Shown here piece by piece: positions 17,732 to 25,688 of a stretch of 64,000 nt of DNA. Every line of letters begins with the position of its first letter. Positions within the stretch are counted from its first letter, which is position 1. The notes under the pieces were generated by a model, which ran no database searches, was not told the DNA's origin, and saw nothing but the letters and a program-made list of their open reading frames with translations. Origin of the DNA: Flavobacterium sp. SUN052 (GTDB taxonomy: Bacteria > Bacteroidota > Bacteroidia > Flavobacteriales > Flavobacteriaceae). Position numbers and translations under genes: made by a program. The stretch is taken from the NCBI RefSeq assembly GCF_028867935.1, contig NZ_JAPQNS010000009.1:62001-126000 (forward strand). The letters are read 5' to 3'.

Positions 17732-18514
17732 TCACCTTATCAGGACTGTTCCCGCACCCTTCTGTACGGCCTGAGCCAATTCGTCGGCATGACAGATAAT
17801 AACTCGGGAAACACCTTTTTGGATGGCCGCAAACGCATTGTCGAGTTTCGGGATCATGCCTTTATTGATTGTTCCGGCTGCTTTGTGGTCAGCGTAAAGA
17901 GCAGGAGTCAATTCGGGAATCACACTATTATCATCGTTGGGATTGGCTAGAACGCCCTTTTTCTCAAAGCAATAAACTAGCGTAACGGTATCGTGCCGGG
18001 TCATGTCAATCGAAATGGCCGAGGCCATTGTATCGGCATTGGTATTAAGCAAATTACCTTGCTCGTCGTAAGTCAAGGGGGCGTAAATGGGAGTCAGACT
18101 TTGGCGCAGGAAAAACTGAATCTGTCCCGAATCGACTTCCACAATGTCGCCAGCAAACCCGTAATCAATGTCTTTTACCGGCCGTTTTCGGGCCAGAACA
18201 GTGCTGGCATCGGCTCCAGTAAGGCCAATCGCATTAACGCCCATCGACTGTAACTGAGCGACAATCTGCTTGTTCACCAGGCCGCCGTACACCATTGTCA
18301 CCACGTCGAGCATGGGGCGGTCCGTAATCCGGCGGCCATCGACCATAGTTGTTTGTATACCTAATTTCTCGGCTACCTGAGTAGCTACTTTGCCTCCTCC
18401 ATGAATCAGAATTTTATCGCCAGAGATACTGGAAAATGCGGTCAAAAATCGTTTAAGGGCATCTGGATTATCAATCACGTTGCCGCCTATTTTTATGACA
18501 GTCAGTTGGTTCAT
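17732..18514 (-). CDS. argB: Acetylglutamate (acylglutamate) kinase
   Basis: A 260-aa amino-acid kinase phosphorylating N-acylglutamate. Motifs: IKIGGNVID at the N-terminus, ILIHGGGKVAT (glycine-rich phosphate loop), the N-acylglutamate region MVDGRRITDRPMLDVV, and GTINKGMIPKLDNAF with the catalytic lysine. In Bacteroidota this enzyme may act on succinylglutamate. The start overlaps the stop of the upstream glycosyltransferase by 4 nt, so the genes are translationally coupled. Confidence 0.94.
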   Translation of the reverse strand: MNQLTVIKIGGNVIDNPDALKRFLTAFSSISGDKILIHGGGKVATQVAEKLGIQTTMVDGRRITDRPMLDVVTMVYGGLVNKQIVAQLQSMGVNAIGLTGADASTVLARKRPVKDIDYGFAGDIVEVDSGQIQFFLRQSLTPIYAPLTYDEQGNLLNTNADTMASAISIDMTRHDTVTLVYCFEKKGVLANPNDDNSVIPELTPALYADHKAAGTINKGMIPKLDNAFAAIQKGVSRVIICHADELAQAVQKGAGTVLIR

Positions 18515-19761
18515 ATACTTTTATACAACGAAATGTGCTCTTTTATGAATCGACCCCAGGAGAATAGAGCGGCTCGCTCCAGGGCGCGTTGGGCCAGTTC
18601 GGCGCGAACAGACGACGAGTTGATGAGTGTTAGCAAGGCATGACAGAGCGCGTCAGAATCGGTAGGGGAGACCAACAAGGCCGCGTTTCCTACTACTTCT
18701 GGTAAGGAAGACTGGTTGGAAGTGATGACTGGTAAACCGCATTGCATGGCTTCTAAGGGGGGCAATCCAAACCCTTCATACAGCGATGGGTATACAAAGG
18801 CTAATGCCCCGGAATACAAAGGAGCCAGGTCTTCGTCGGGAACGAACCCTGTCAAAATAATGCGCGATTGCAGATGATCGGCCCGGCTAACTTCGGTCAT
18901 AATCTGATCAAATTTCCAGCCTTTTGTTCCTACCAGAACCAGGTTGAAATCATCGGGAATGGTTCTTTCTTCTACCAGTCGAGCGAAGCTCCGAATAAGA
19001 TGGTCAATGTTTTTGCGGGGCTCGAAGGTCGCCAAACTCAGAATGTATCCCCCTCCCGAAATGCCAAAACGGTGTTGTACAGCGGCAATCCGGTCGGGGT
19101 CCGTAACAGGGTAAAACAACTCCCGGGAGGCTGCCAGCGGAACAGTCGTCACCTGGTCAGCGGGAAAGCCAGTGTGATTCAGAAAATCGGTGCGGGTGGC
19201 CTCCGACACGCAAACCACATTGGTAGTGGGCGTGAGCGAATCGATTACCTGACGAACGGTTTGCTCCCCCTCGCGAAACCAGTCGGGTCGTTGAATCGGA
19301 ATCAAGTCGTGAATCGTCATCACCGAGCGGATATGCCGGGCTCTGCCTACTTCAGTCGGGATTGGAAAGAATGGCGAGTGGTAAATCGACCCGGTAGCCC
19401 ACTTGTGCGTTGGCAATGGACTAGGCTTCATACCAATTATATTCCGAATCGTTTCGAGCCCACCCCTGATCAGCTTTGATGGGCGGCTGGTTGGGTCAAG
19501 TGGTTTCAGCAATGTGTTTTCCAAACTAGCCCAGCGCCGATCAGCGATGCTATTGGCTAATGGTGGCCCCTCCGTACCAAACATGGATTGGATATAGCGC
19601 TGGGTTTCCGACACATGCGACGGTGCCACCAACGACAAGTTGACCTCGCTCGACTGTTCCAGGCCGCGTACTAATTCCTCGACCACCCGGCTGACACCAG
19701 TTTTGGCTTCGGGATGGTAAAATCCAATACCCAGCGGGCTTGCGTCGAGGAGAAGGTTCAA
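18511..19761 (-). CDS. Glycosyltransferase, GT-B fold (GT4-like)
   Basis: About 416 aa. The C-terminal Rossmann half has the sugar-nucleotide motif [24 protein letters not shown] (key residues E...E) and [11 protein letters not shown] before it. The N-terminus shows [13 protein letters not shown], as in GT4 enzymes. Donor and acceptor are unknown. The open frame extends to 19839, but its first 26 residues are the translation of a CAGTGAA repeat. A TTG at 19761 ([14 protein letters not shown]) is the likeliest start; no ATG fits. Its position between argB and argG has no metabolic logic and suggests insertion into an older arg operon. Confidence 0.85.
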   Translation of the reverse strand: MNLLLDASPLGIGFYHPEAKTGVSRVVEELVRGLEQSSEVNLSLVAPSHVSETQRYIQSMFGTEGPPLANSIADRRWASLENTLLKPLDPTSRPSKLIRGGLETIRNIIGMKPSPLPTHKWATGSIYHSPFFPIPTEVGRARHIRSVMTIHDLIPIQRPDWFREGEQTVRQVIDSLTPTTNVVCVSEATRTDFLNHTGFPADQVTTVPLAASRELFYPVTDPDRIAAVQHRFGISGGGYILSLATFEPRKNIDHLIRSFARLVEERTIPDDFNLVLVGTKGWKFDQIMTEVSRADHLQSRIILTGFVPDEDLAPLYSGALAFVYPSLYEGFGLPPLEAMQCGLPVITSNQSSLPEVVGNAALLVSPTDSDALCHALLTLINSSSVRAELAQRALERAALFSWGRFIKEHISLYKSI

Positions 19762-19763
19762 TT

Positions 19764-19878
19764 CAGTTAGCAGTGAACAGTGGCAGTTGGCAGCGAACAG
19801 TAGCAGTAGGCAGGTGCAGTGGCAATTACTTCCATGCAAACCTTGCTTACTGCACCTGCCTGCTGCTACTACTTACTG
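19764..19878. repeat. Inverted word-repeat module, family D (CAGTGAA/CAGTTGG), copy 1
   Basis: The left arm is a run of 6-7-nt words beginning CAGTTAG, CAGTGAA, CAGTGG, CAGTTGG. A core AGCAGTAGGCAGGTGCAGT (left) matches the complement of the right arm at 18 of 19 positions. The right arm contains the argG stop codon, and the left arm covers the 5' side of the glycosyltransferase. Confidence 0.85.
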
Positions 19879-21063
19879 ATCTTTTATCCGTTCGAAAATC
19901 ATGACCTGATTCGAGGCTATTTTCGAAAAGCCCCGCACATCGTCGCCAGTCCAGGCGTTGTTCATTTCTCCGTAGGAGCCAAACTTGGCCGACATCAGAT
20001 CGTACGGCGACTCGATGCCTAATACAGTGAAGCGATAAGGGTCAAGACGAACGTGAACTTTGCCCGTTACATGTCCTTGTGTATCGGCCAGAAATGTTTC
20101 GATGTTGCGCATAATCGGGTCCATAAACTGACCTTCATGTAGCATGGTGCCGTAAAAGTTGGCCAACTGATCTTTCCAGGTCAGCTGATGCTTGGTCAGT
20201 ACATGCTTTTCGAGTGTATGGTGCGCTTTAATAATAATGAGCGGAGCTGGTGCCTCGAAACCTACCCGACCTTTGATACCGATAATGGTGTCGCCTACGT
20301 GAATGTCGCGACCTATTCCGTACGGGCCAGCTAAAGCGGTCAGTTGCTGAATGGCACCAACCGGGTTAGCATATTTCTCGCCATCGATGCCTTTCAGCTC
20401 GCCGTGCTCAAAATGAAGCGTAATGGTTTTAGGTTCTGTTTCGGTAATCTGCGTTGGCCAGGCCGATTCGGGCAGGTATTGATCGGAGGTCAGCGTTTCT
20501 TTACCACCTACCGATGTACCCCACAGGCCTTTGTTGATTGAGTAAGCAGCTTTGTGCCATTCCTGATCGACACCCTTGTTTTTGAGGTATTCGATCTCGG
20601 CTTCACGCGACAGGCGGAGGTCACGAATAGGCGTAATGATCTCGGCTTCGGGAGCAATGATCCGAAAGGCCATATCGAACCGAACCTGATCGTTGCCAGC
20701 CCCAGTGCTACCGTGCGCAATGGCCGTAGCCCCAATCTCGCGAGCATATTCTCCGGCAGCTATAGCCTGAAAAATGCGCTCAGCGCTCACACACAGAGGA
20801 TACGTGTTATTTTTCAGGACGTTACCATACACCAGAAATTTCAGGCATTGACTATAGTAATCGTCGGTTTTGGAAACGGTAGCGTGGCTTTTTACACCTA
20901 ACGAATAGGCCCGGTTTTCGATCGCTTTCAGCTCATCTTCTGAAAAACCGCCCGTATCAACCAGTACGGAGTGAACGTCGAGGCCCCGATCTTCGGTCAG
21001 GTATTTAACGCAAAACGAGGTGTCGAGACCTCCACTAAAGGCAAGAACAACTTTTTGAGACAT
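19873..21063 (-). CDS. argG: Argininosuccinate synthase
   Basis: A 396-aa ATP-dependent ligase joining citrulline and aspartate. The N-terminal PP-loop reads LAFSGGLDTSFCVKYL. Further on, GSTGAGNDQVRFD (citrulline/AMP region) and YSINKGLWGTSVGGKE are conserved. The frame opens at 21114, but the first 17 codons derive from a flanking palindrome; MSQKVVLAFSGG at 21063 is the family start. The stop codon TAA lies in the arm of a family-D repeat. It is first in the minus-strand unit argG-GT-argB-rarA. Confidence 0.95.
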   Translation of the reverse strand: MSQKVVLAFSGGLDTSFCVKYLTEDRGLDVHSVLVDTGGFSEDELKAIENRAYSLGVKSHATVSKTDDYYSQCLKFLVYGNVLKNNTYPLCVSAERIFQAIAAGEYAREIGATAIAHGSTGAGNDQVRFDMAFRIIAPEAEIITPIRDLRLSREAEIEYLKNKGVDQEWHKAAYSINKGLWGTSVGGKETLTSDQYLPESAWPTQITETEPKTITLHFEHGELKGIDGEKYANPVGAIQQLTALAGPYGIGRDIHVGDTIIGIKGRVGFEAPAPLIIIKAHHTLEKHVLTKHQLTWKDQLANFYGTMLHEGQFMDPIMRNIETFLADTQGHVTGKVHVRLDPYRFTVLGIESPYDLMSAKFGSYGEMNNAWTGDDVRGFSKIASNQVMIFERIKDQ

Positions 21064-21095
21064 AGTGAAACCGTTGGCAGCAGCAGTTTTGGTGC

Positions 21096-21166
21096 CCTCG
21101 GCCTGTGTCCTCACAGGCCGCTTGTATGACTATTGTGAAAACGGCCTGTGAGGACACAGGCCGAGG
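21096..21166. repeat. Perfect 25-bp inverted repeat with nested palindromes (family F)
   Basis: Positions 21096-21120 are the exact reverse complement of 21142-21166, with a 21-nt loop. Each arm also contains its own hairpin, GGCCTGTG-TCCT-CACAGGCC. The first arm starts 33 nt upstream of the argG ATG and so lies in its leader or promoter region. Confidence 0.9.
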
Positions 21167-21319
21167 ATGTTAGGTGCACAGACCTAAGAGTAGTCTTTCC
21201 CTAAATCCTTTCACCATTTTGACGGTGCAAATATCTGGCATTCTGTCGGAAATTACACGAATGAATTGTCTTCGTACGAATTGCATGGTTATAGAGCAGG
21301 GCTAAATTGTCTTTACTAT

Positions 21320-21430
21320 GTGAAAGAGTAAAAAAGCGAAAGACCGAAAGAGTGTTTACCTGACAGGTTTTCTCCTTTCAATGTTCAGCGCTGCACTCTT
21401 TCGGTTTTTCACTCTTTCATTCTTTCTCCT
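21320..21430. repeat. Inverted word-repeat module, family A, copy 2
   Basis: The left arm (21320-21354) contains GAAAGAGT, AAAAAAGC, GAAAGACC, GAAAGAGT. The complement of the right arm (21394-21430) contains GAAAGAGT, GAAAAACC, GAAAGAGT. It ends 2 nt before the ATG of the FAH gene, so it occupies that gene's 5' leader. With the family-F palindrome it makes up much of the 369-nt gap between the divergent argG and FAH genes. Confidence 0.85.
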
Positions 21431-21432
21431 TC

Positions 21433-22290
21433 ATGAGACTTTTCCGCTTTGGCCCTGCCGACAATGAACAACCCGGTGTTGAACTTCCAACTGGTAAACG
21501 CATTAATGTGGCTTCTTTCGGGCAGGATTACGATGAGAATTTCCTGGGTTCAGGTGGCCTTGACCAACTCGCTCAATGGCTAGAAACTAATGCTGACACA
21601 TGCCCGGAGGTTGGGCTAAACGAACGCATTGCTTCGTGCATCAAACGGCCTTCCAAAATTGTGTGTGTTGGACTAAACTATGCCAAACATGCTGCCGAAA
21701 CCGGAGCTGCTTCTCCCGCTGAACCGATTCTGTTCTTTAAATCAACCACGGCGCTTTGCGGCCCTAACGACAATGTTGTGATTCCAAAGCGTTCCGAAAA
21801 AACGGATTGGGAAGTAGAACTAGCCGTGATCATTGGCAAAAAAGCCACGTATGTGGAGACGGTCGATGCTTTTGATTACATCGCTGGTTATGCCCTCCAC
21901 AACGATTACTCGGAGCGGGCATTCCAGCTAGAGCGCGGAGGACAGTGGGTAAAAGGGAAAAGTGCTGATACGTTTGCTCCACTGGGGCCAGTGTTGGTTA
22001 CGAAAGACGAAGTCCCAAACCCTAATGCGTTGAACCTTTGGCTTGATCTTAACGGCCAACGGCTGCAGGATTCCAATACCGACGATATGATTTTCGACGT
22101 GCCAACGCTTGTGAGTTATATCAGTCAGTTTATGACCCTGCTACCGGGCGACGTTATCTCGACCGGTACCCCGGCGGGTGTAGGTCTTGGCCTGAAACCA
22201 CCCCGTTATCTCCAGCCTGGCGACGTAGTCCGACTCGGCATCGAAGGTTTGGGCGAGCAGCAGCAAACGGCAGTCAGTTATGTTGATTGA
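21433..22290 (+). CDS. Fumarylacetoacetate hydrolase-family protein, likely diketo-deoxy sugar acid hydrolase
   Basis: A 285-aa FAH-fold enzyme. After a variable N-terminal domain comes IVCVGLNYAKHAAETG, then FKSTTALCGPNDNVVIP, the metal-site region TDWEVELAVIIGKKA and GYALHNDYSERAFQ, and FMTLLPGDVISTGTPAGVG. It leads an operon for fucose-type sugar oxidation. In such pathways the FAH enzyme cleaves 2,4-diketo-3-deoxy-L-fuconate to pyruvate and lactate. That specific role is inferred from neighbours. It overlaps the next gene by 11 nt. Confidence 0.85.
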   Translation: MRLFRFGPADNEQPGVELPTGKRINVASFGQDYDENFLGSGGLDQLAQWLETNADTCPEVGLNERIASCIKRPSKIVCVGLNYAKHAAETGAASPAEPILFFKSTTALCGPNDNVVIPKRSEKTDWEVELAVIIGKKATYVETVDAFDYIAGYALHNDYSERAFQLERGGQWVKGKSADTFAPLGPVLVTKDEVPNPNALNLWLDLNGQRLQDSNTDDMIFDVPTLVSYISQFMTLLPGDVISTGTPAGVGLGLKPPRYLQPGDVVRLGIEGLGEQQQTAVSYVD

Positions 22291-23104
22291 CGCTCACCAA
22301 CACTTTTGGTTTTACACCCCCGAACGCGACACGTGGATTACGGACGATATGGCCGTGATCAAGCGTGATTTTCTGCCCAGCGACCTCGAACCCGTGCTAA
22401 AGGCCAACGGTATCGATGGGTGCGTAGCCGTTCAGGCCGATCAGTCAGAGGCCGAAACAGTTTTACTGATCAGTTTGGCCAATACGTATGATATTGTCAA
22501 AGGTGTGGTCGGATGGGTCGATCTGCGTGCTAATGGATTATATGATAAGCTGGAAACCTACTCACAGTACGAGGAATTGAAGGGTTTCCGGCATGTCGCT
22601 CAGGCTGAACCTGACGATTTTCTGATGCGCCCGGAAGTGATCAAAGGTATTCGGCAGTTAGCCGCTTTCGACTTTACGTATGATATTCTGATTTATCCGA
22701 GCCAGCTCAAAGCAGCCTTGCATCTGGTACGTGAAGTGCCGCAGGTAAAGTTCGTAATCGACCACTTGGCAAAACCCTATGTAAAAAAACAGGAAATCAC
22801 CCGTTGGTCGAACTGGATGGCTGAGCTAGCCAAACAACCCAATGTATCCTGCAAATTATCGGGCATGGTAACCGAGGCCGACTGGCATGGCTGGTCAAAA
22901 AAAGATTTCTTTCCCTACCTCGACGTAGCCTTCAAGGAGTTTGGCCCCGACCGGCTGATGTTTGGTTCCGACTGGCCGGTTTGCCTTGTCGCGGCTGATT
23001 ACACCCAGGTTAAAACACTGGTAGAAGAATACGTGCAGCCGTGGGGAGATGACGTTCGGGCCAAGGTTTTTGGCGAGAATGCTGTGCAGTTTTATGGATT
23101 GTAA
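22280..23104 (+). CDS. Amidohydrolase-family lactonase, likely L-fucono-1,5-lactonase
   Basis: A 274-aa TIM-barrel hydrolase of the amidohydrolase-2 group. The metal-binding start IDAHQHFW is seen at the N-terminus, then FVIDHLAKP (barrel histidine), and FGSDWPVC near the C-terminus with the catalytic aspartate. Members of this subfamily hydrolyse sugar lactones such as L-fuconolactone. Neighbours (SDR, FucP-like permease, mutarotase) support L-fucose or a related 6-deoxy sugar. It overlaps the FAH gene by 11 nt, so translation is coupled. Confidence 0.85.
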   Translation: MLIDAHQHFWFYTPERDTWITDDMAVIKRDFLPSDLEPVLKANGIDGCVAVQADQSEAETVLLISLANTYDIVKGVVGWVDLRANGLYDKLETYSQYEELKGFRHVAQAEPDDFLMRPEVIKGIRQLAAFDFTYDILIYPSQLKAALHLVREVPQVKFVIDHLAKPYVKKQEITRWSNWMAELAKQPNVSCKLSGMVTEADWHGWSKKDFFPYLDVAFKEFGPDRLMFGSDWPVCLVAADYTQVKTLVEEYVQPWGDDVRAKVFGENAVQFYGL

Positions 23105-23119
23105 TCCATCGTACATATT

Positions 23120-23905
23120 ATGAATTTGAACCTACAAGATAAAGTCATTATCGTTACCGGCGGGGCCAAAGGCATCGGCGAGGGAATTAGTCGCGTTTTG
23201 GCCGCCGAGGGGGCTACCGTTGTTATTGTTGGCCGTAATGCAGCTGATAATCAGCTAGCCATTGATGCTATCGCGCAAGCGGGAGGTAACGCAGTGGGCG
23301 TTATGGCAGAATTAACACAACCAGCAGACTGCAAGTCGGCAGTGGAACAGGTAATCGCGCAGTTCGGGCGGATTGACGGACTGGTGAACAACGCGGGCGT
23401 AAACGACGGCGTTGGCTTGGAAAAAGGCAATTACGAAGACTTTATGGCTTCGTTACACCGGAATCTTGTCCATTATTACCTGATGGCGCACCATGCCCTT
23501 CCAGCCCTGAAAGCTTCGAAGGGTAGTATCGTTAATATCGGCTCGAAGGTAGCCGAAACAGGGCAGGGAAATACGTCTGCTTATGCGGCTGCCAATGGTG
23601 GTCGTAACGCGCTCACCCGTGAATGGGCAGTTGAGTTGTTGCCCTACAGCATCCGGGTTAATTGCCTGGTGGTGGCCGAATCGTGGACGCCCCTTTACGA
23701 AAAATGGATCAAAACGCTGCCCGATCCTGACAAAACGCTCCAAAAGATTGTCAGCAAAATTCCCCTCGAAAAGCGCATGACCACCACGGAGGAGATTGCC
23801 AACATGGTTGCCTTTCTGCTATCGGATAAGTCGAGCCACACAACCGGCCAACTCATTCACGTGGATGGCGGCTACACACATCTTGACCGGGCCGTTACTG
23901 ATTAA
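23120..23905 (+). CDS. SDR oxidoreductase, likely L-fucose (6-deoxy-sugar) dehydrogenase
   Basis: A 261-aa short-chain dehydrogenase. The cofactor motif TGGAKGIGEG (13-22) and NNAGVND are present. Catalytic Ser142 (NIGSKV) and Tyr155 are visible, but the position of the usual catalytic lysine is Asn159: the motif reads YAAAN, not YxxxK. The codon AAT is unambiguous. The C-terminus GQLIHVDGGYTHLDR is typical. Predicted to oxidise the sugar to its lactone for the lactonase upstream; it could instead act on the 2-keto-3-deoxy acid. Family-H repeat follows. Confidence 0.83.
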   Translation: MNLNLQDKVIIVTGGAKGIGEGISRVLAAEGATVVIVGRNAADNQLAIDAIAQAGGNAVGVMAELTQPADCKSAVEQVIAQFGRIDGLVNNAGVNDGVGLEKGNYEDFMASLHRNLVHYYLMAHHALPALKASKGSIVNIGSKVAETGQGNTSAYAAANGGRNALTREWAVELLPYSIRVNCLVVAESWTPLYEKWIKTLPDPDKTLQKIVSKIPLEKRMTTTEEIANMVAFLLSDKSSHTTGQLIHVDGGYTHLDRAVTD

Positions 23906-23906
23906 T

Positions 23907-24014
23907 AAAGTCATTGTTTGTCATTATGTAGTCAAAAGTGGTCATTTCCTGTTTCTGATCACCCAATGACAAATAATGACTACCTAATGACACTTAATGA
24001 CCAACTAATGACAA
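23907..24014. repeat. Inverted word-repeat module, family H (TAATGAC)
   Basis: The right arm repeats AATGAC at 10-11-nt spacing (five copies, 23961-24014). The left arm carries the complement, GTCATT, three times. The best pairing is TGACTACCTAATGACA against its copy with one mismatch. The right arm provides three in-frame ATGs at the start of the permease gene. Confidence 0.82.
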
Positions 24015-25285
24015 ACCCTTCAACAGCTACTCAATCTCCCGCCACGCAGGCTGGAAACTATAAAATTGCGTTCGCGCTCGTCACAAGCCTGTTTTTTCTG
24101 TGGGCGTTTGTGCACAATCTGGAGCCGATTCTGATTCCCCACCTTAAAAAAGCCTGTCAACTGACTGATCTTCAGTCAGCCCTGATCGACTCGGCGGTTT
24201 ATTTGGGGTATTTCCTGATGGCTGTTCCGGCTGGTTTGGTCATGCAGAAGTACGGCTACAAACGGGGTATTTTGGTTGGTCTGGCGCTCTACGCACTGGG
24301 AGCGTTGTTGTTTGTTCCAGCGGCCAACACGCGGTTTTACATGTTGTTTTTGGGGGCGTTGTTCATTATTGCGTCAGGTTGCGCATTTCTGGAAACGGCC
24401 GCAAATCCTTACGTAACCATACTTGGTGCGCCCGAATCGGCTACTACGCGACTAAATTTGAGCCAGTCATTCAATGGGTTAGGAGCGTTTTTAGCACCAC
24501 TGCTTGGTGGTAAATTTATTTTGAGCGGTATCGAGCACAGCGAAACAGAGCTAACAGCGATGACACCCGCCCAGTTGGATCAATACCTTCAGTTTGAGGC
24601 CGATTCAGTAAAGACGCCTTACATTGTAATTGCGGTGGTAGTGTTGGCGGTGATGGGTTTGTTTGTGATAACTAAAATGCCGGATGTGCAGAAAAGCGTG
24701 AGCGGGCGGGTGTCGTCGTTGCGAACGGCCCTTCGGCACAAACATTTGGTGAACAGTATTTGGGCCCAGTTCTTCTATGTGGGGGCGCAGGTGTGCGTAT
24801 CCAGTTTCTTTATTCGCTTTGCCAAGTTCACAAACAACGTACCTGAAAAACAGGCTGCCGAATGGCTCGGATACGCCATGTTAGGCTTTATGATTGGCCG
24901 TTTTGTGGGCACATTTTTGAGTCGATTTATACCCGCTAACCGACTGCTAACTATTTATGCACTCATCAGCATGGGTTTGCTGGCTTTGGCCTCAACGGTT
25001 CAGTCGGGGCTGGCCGTTTGGGCAGTGTTTGCTGTTCCCTTTTTTCAGTCGATTATGTTTCCCACCATCTTTGCGTTGGGTATTAATCAAATAGACGAAG
25101 ACCGCGAATTAGGATCGTCGTTGCTGGTAATGGCCATTGCTGGTGGAGCTATCTGGCCACTGCTAATGGGTTGGATTTCAGACCAAAGTAATATTCAAGT
25201 AGCTTATGTTGTTCCTCTTCTCTGCTTCGGTGTTGTCGCCTGGTTTGGCTGGAAAGGCCATAAAACAGTGAGCAGTGAGCAGTGA
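24008..25285 (+). CDS. fucP: L-fucose:H+ symporter-like MFS permease
   Basis: A 12-helix major facilitator of about 425 aa, of the FucP/GluP group. Seen are LFFLWAFVHNLEPILIPHLKKA (first helix, with the family N and E/P residues), YLGYFLMAVPAGLVMQKYGYKRGI, and the FLETAANPYVTILG motif. The frame opens at 23918, but the first 30 codons are translated repeat with several ATGs (23966, 23987, 24008); ATG 24008 (MTNPSTATQ) is the first outside the repeated words. The C-terminal TVSSEQ and stop come from a family-D repeat. It imports the sugar for this operon. Confidence 0.9.
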   Translation: MTNPSTATQSPATQAGNYKIAFALVTSLFFLWAFVHNLEPILIPHLKKACQLTDLQSALIDSAVYLGYFLMAVPAGLVMQKYGYKRGILVGLALYALGALLFVPAANTRFYMLFLGALFIIASGCAFLETAANPYVTILGAPESATTRLNLSQSFNGLGAFLAPLLGGKFILSGIEHSETELTAMTPAQLDQYLQFEADSVKTPYIVIAVVVLAVMGLFVITKMPDVQKSVSGRVSSLRTALRHKHLVNSIWAQFFYVGAQVCVSSFFIRFAKFTNNVPEKQAAEWLGYAMLGFMIGRFVGTFLSRFIPANRLLTIYALISMGLLALASTVQSGLAVWAVFAVPFFQSIMFPTIFALGINQIDEDRELGSSLLVMAIAGGAIWPLLMGWISDQSNIQVAYVVPLLCFGVVAWFGWKGHKTVSSEQ

Positions 25286-25361
25286 GCAGTTGCTGCCGCG
25301 AAAGAAACTGCACACTGCTACTGCCTACTGCTCGTTGTTCACTGATTAACTGCCAACTGCT
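25266..25361. repeat. Inverted word-repeat module, family D, copy 2
   Basis: The left arm is three perfect CAGTGAG heptamers plus CAGTTGC. The right arm carries ACTGCACACTGCTACTGCC, then TGTTCACTG and AACTGCCAACTGC. The left arm encodes the permease's last residues and stop; the right arm ends at the next ATG. Confidence 0.87.
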
Positions 25362-25688
25362 ATGCGCTACTGCCTCGCTCTTGACCTCATAAACGATTCG
25401 GCTTTGATTGCCGAATATGAACGCTATCACGAAAAAATATGGCCTGAAATCGAAACGAGTATTCGTGAGTCTGGGATCACAAACATGGAGATTTACCGGA
25501 TCGAAAATCGGCTGTTTATGATCATGGAGACTGGTGAAACGTTTTCATTTGAGCAGAAATCTATAAATGATTCTGCTAATCCTATCGTTCAGGAGTGGGA
25601 AAAATTAATGTGGCAATACCAGCAGGCATTACCCACGGCAAAACCTGGCGAGAAATGGATGCTAATGGAACGTATATTTGCCTTATGA
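25362..25688 (+). CDS. L-rhamnose/L-fucose mutarotase-family protein
   Basis: A 108-aa protein of the RhaM family, which interconverts sugar anomers. Family features: N-terminal LALDLINDSALIAEYERYHEKIWPEI (catalytic His in YHEKIWP), GITNMEIYRIENRLFMIME, and the C-terminal WMLMERIFAL. It would supply the correct anomer to the SDR dehydrogenase. The stop overlaps the next ATG (ATGA). Whether fucose or rhamnose is the true sugar is unresolved; the FucP-like transporter favours fucose. Confidence 0.88.
   Translation: MRYCLALDLINDSALIAEYERYHEKIWPEIETSIRESGITNMEIYRIENRLFMIMETGETFSFEQKSINDSANPIVQEWEKLMWQYQQALPTAKPGEKWMLMERIFAL

Noticed and set aside
18511..19839. N-terminal signal peptide of the glycosyltransferase (frame from 19839)
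   Set aside because: The hydrophobic Cys-rich start is the translation of a family-D repeat and is not part of the domain.
21061..21432. Arginine riboswitch or attenuator before argG
   Set aside because: The strong structure here is the family-F palindrome and a family-A repeat, both of types seen at unrelated genes, with no leader peptide.
25266..25361. CRISPR-like array of short repeats
   Set aside because: The repeated units are only 7 nt with no unique spacers of constant length, and no cas genes are present.
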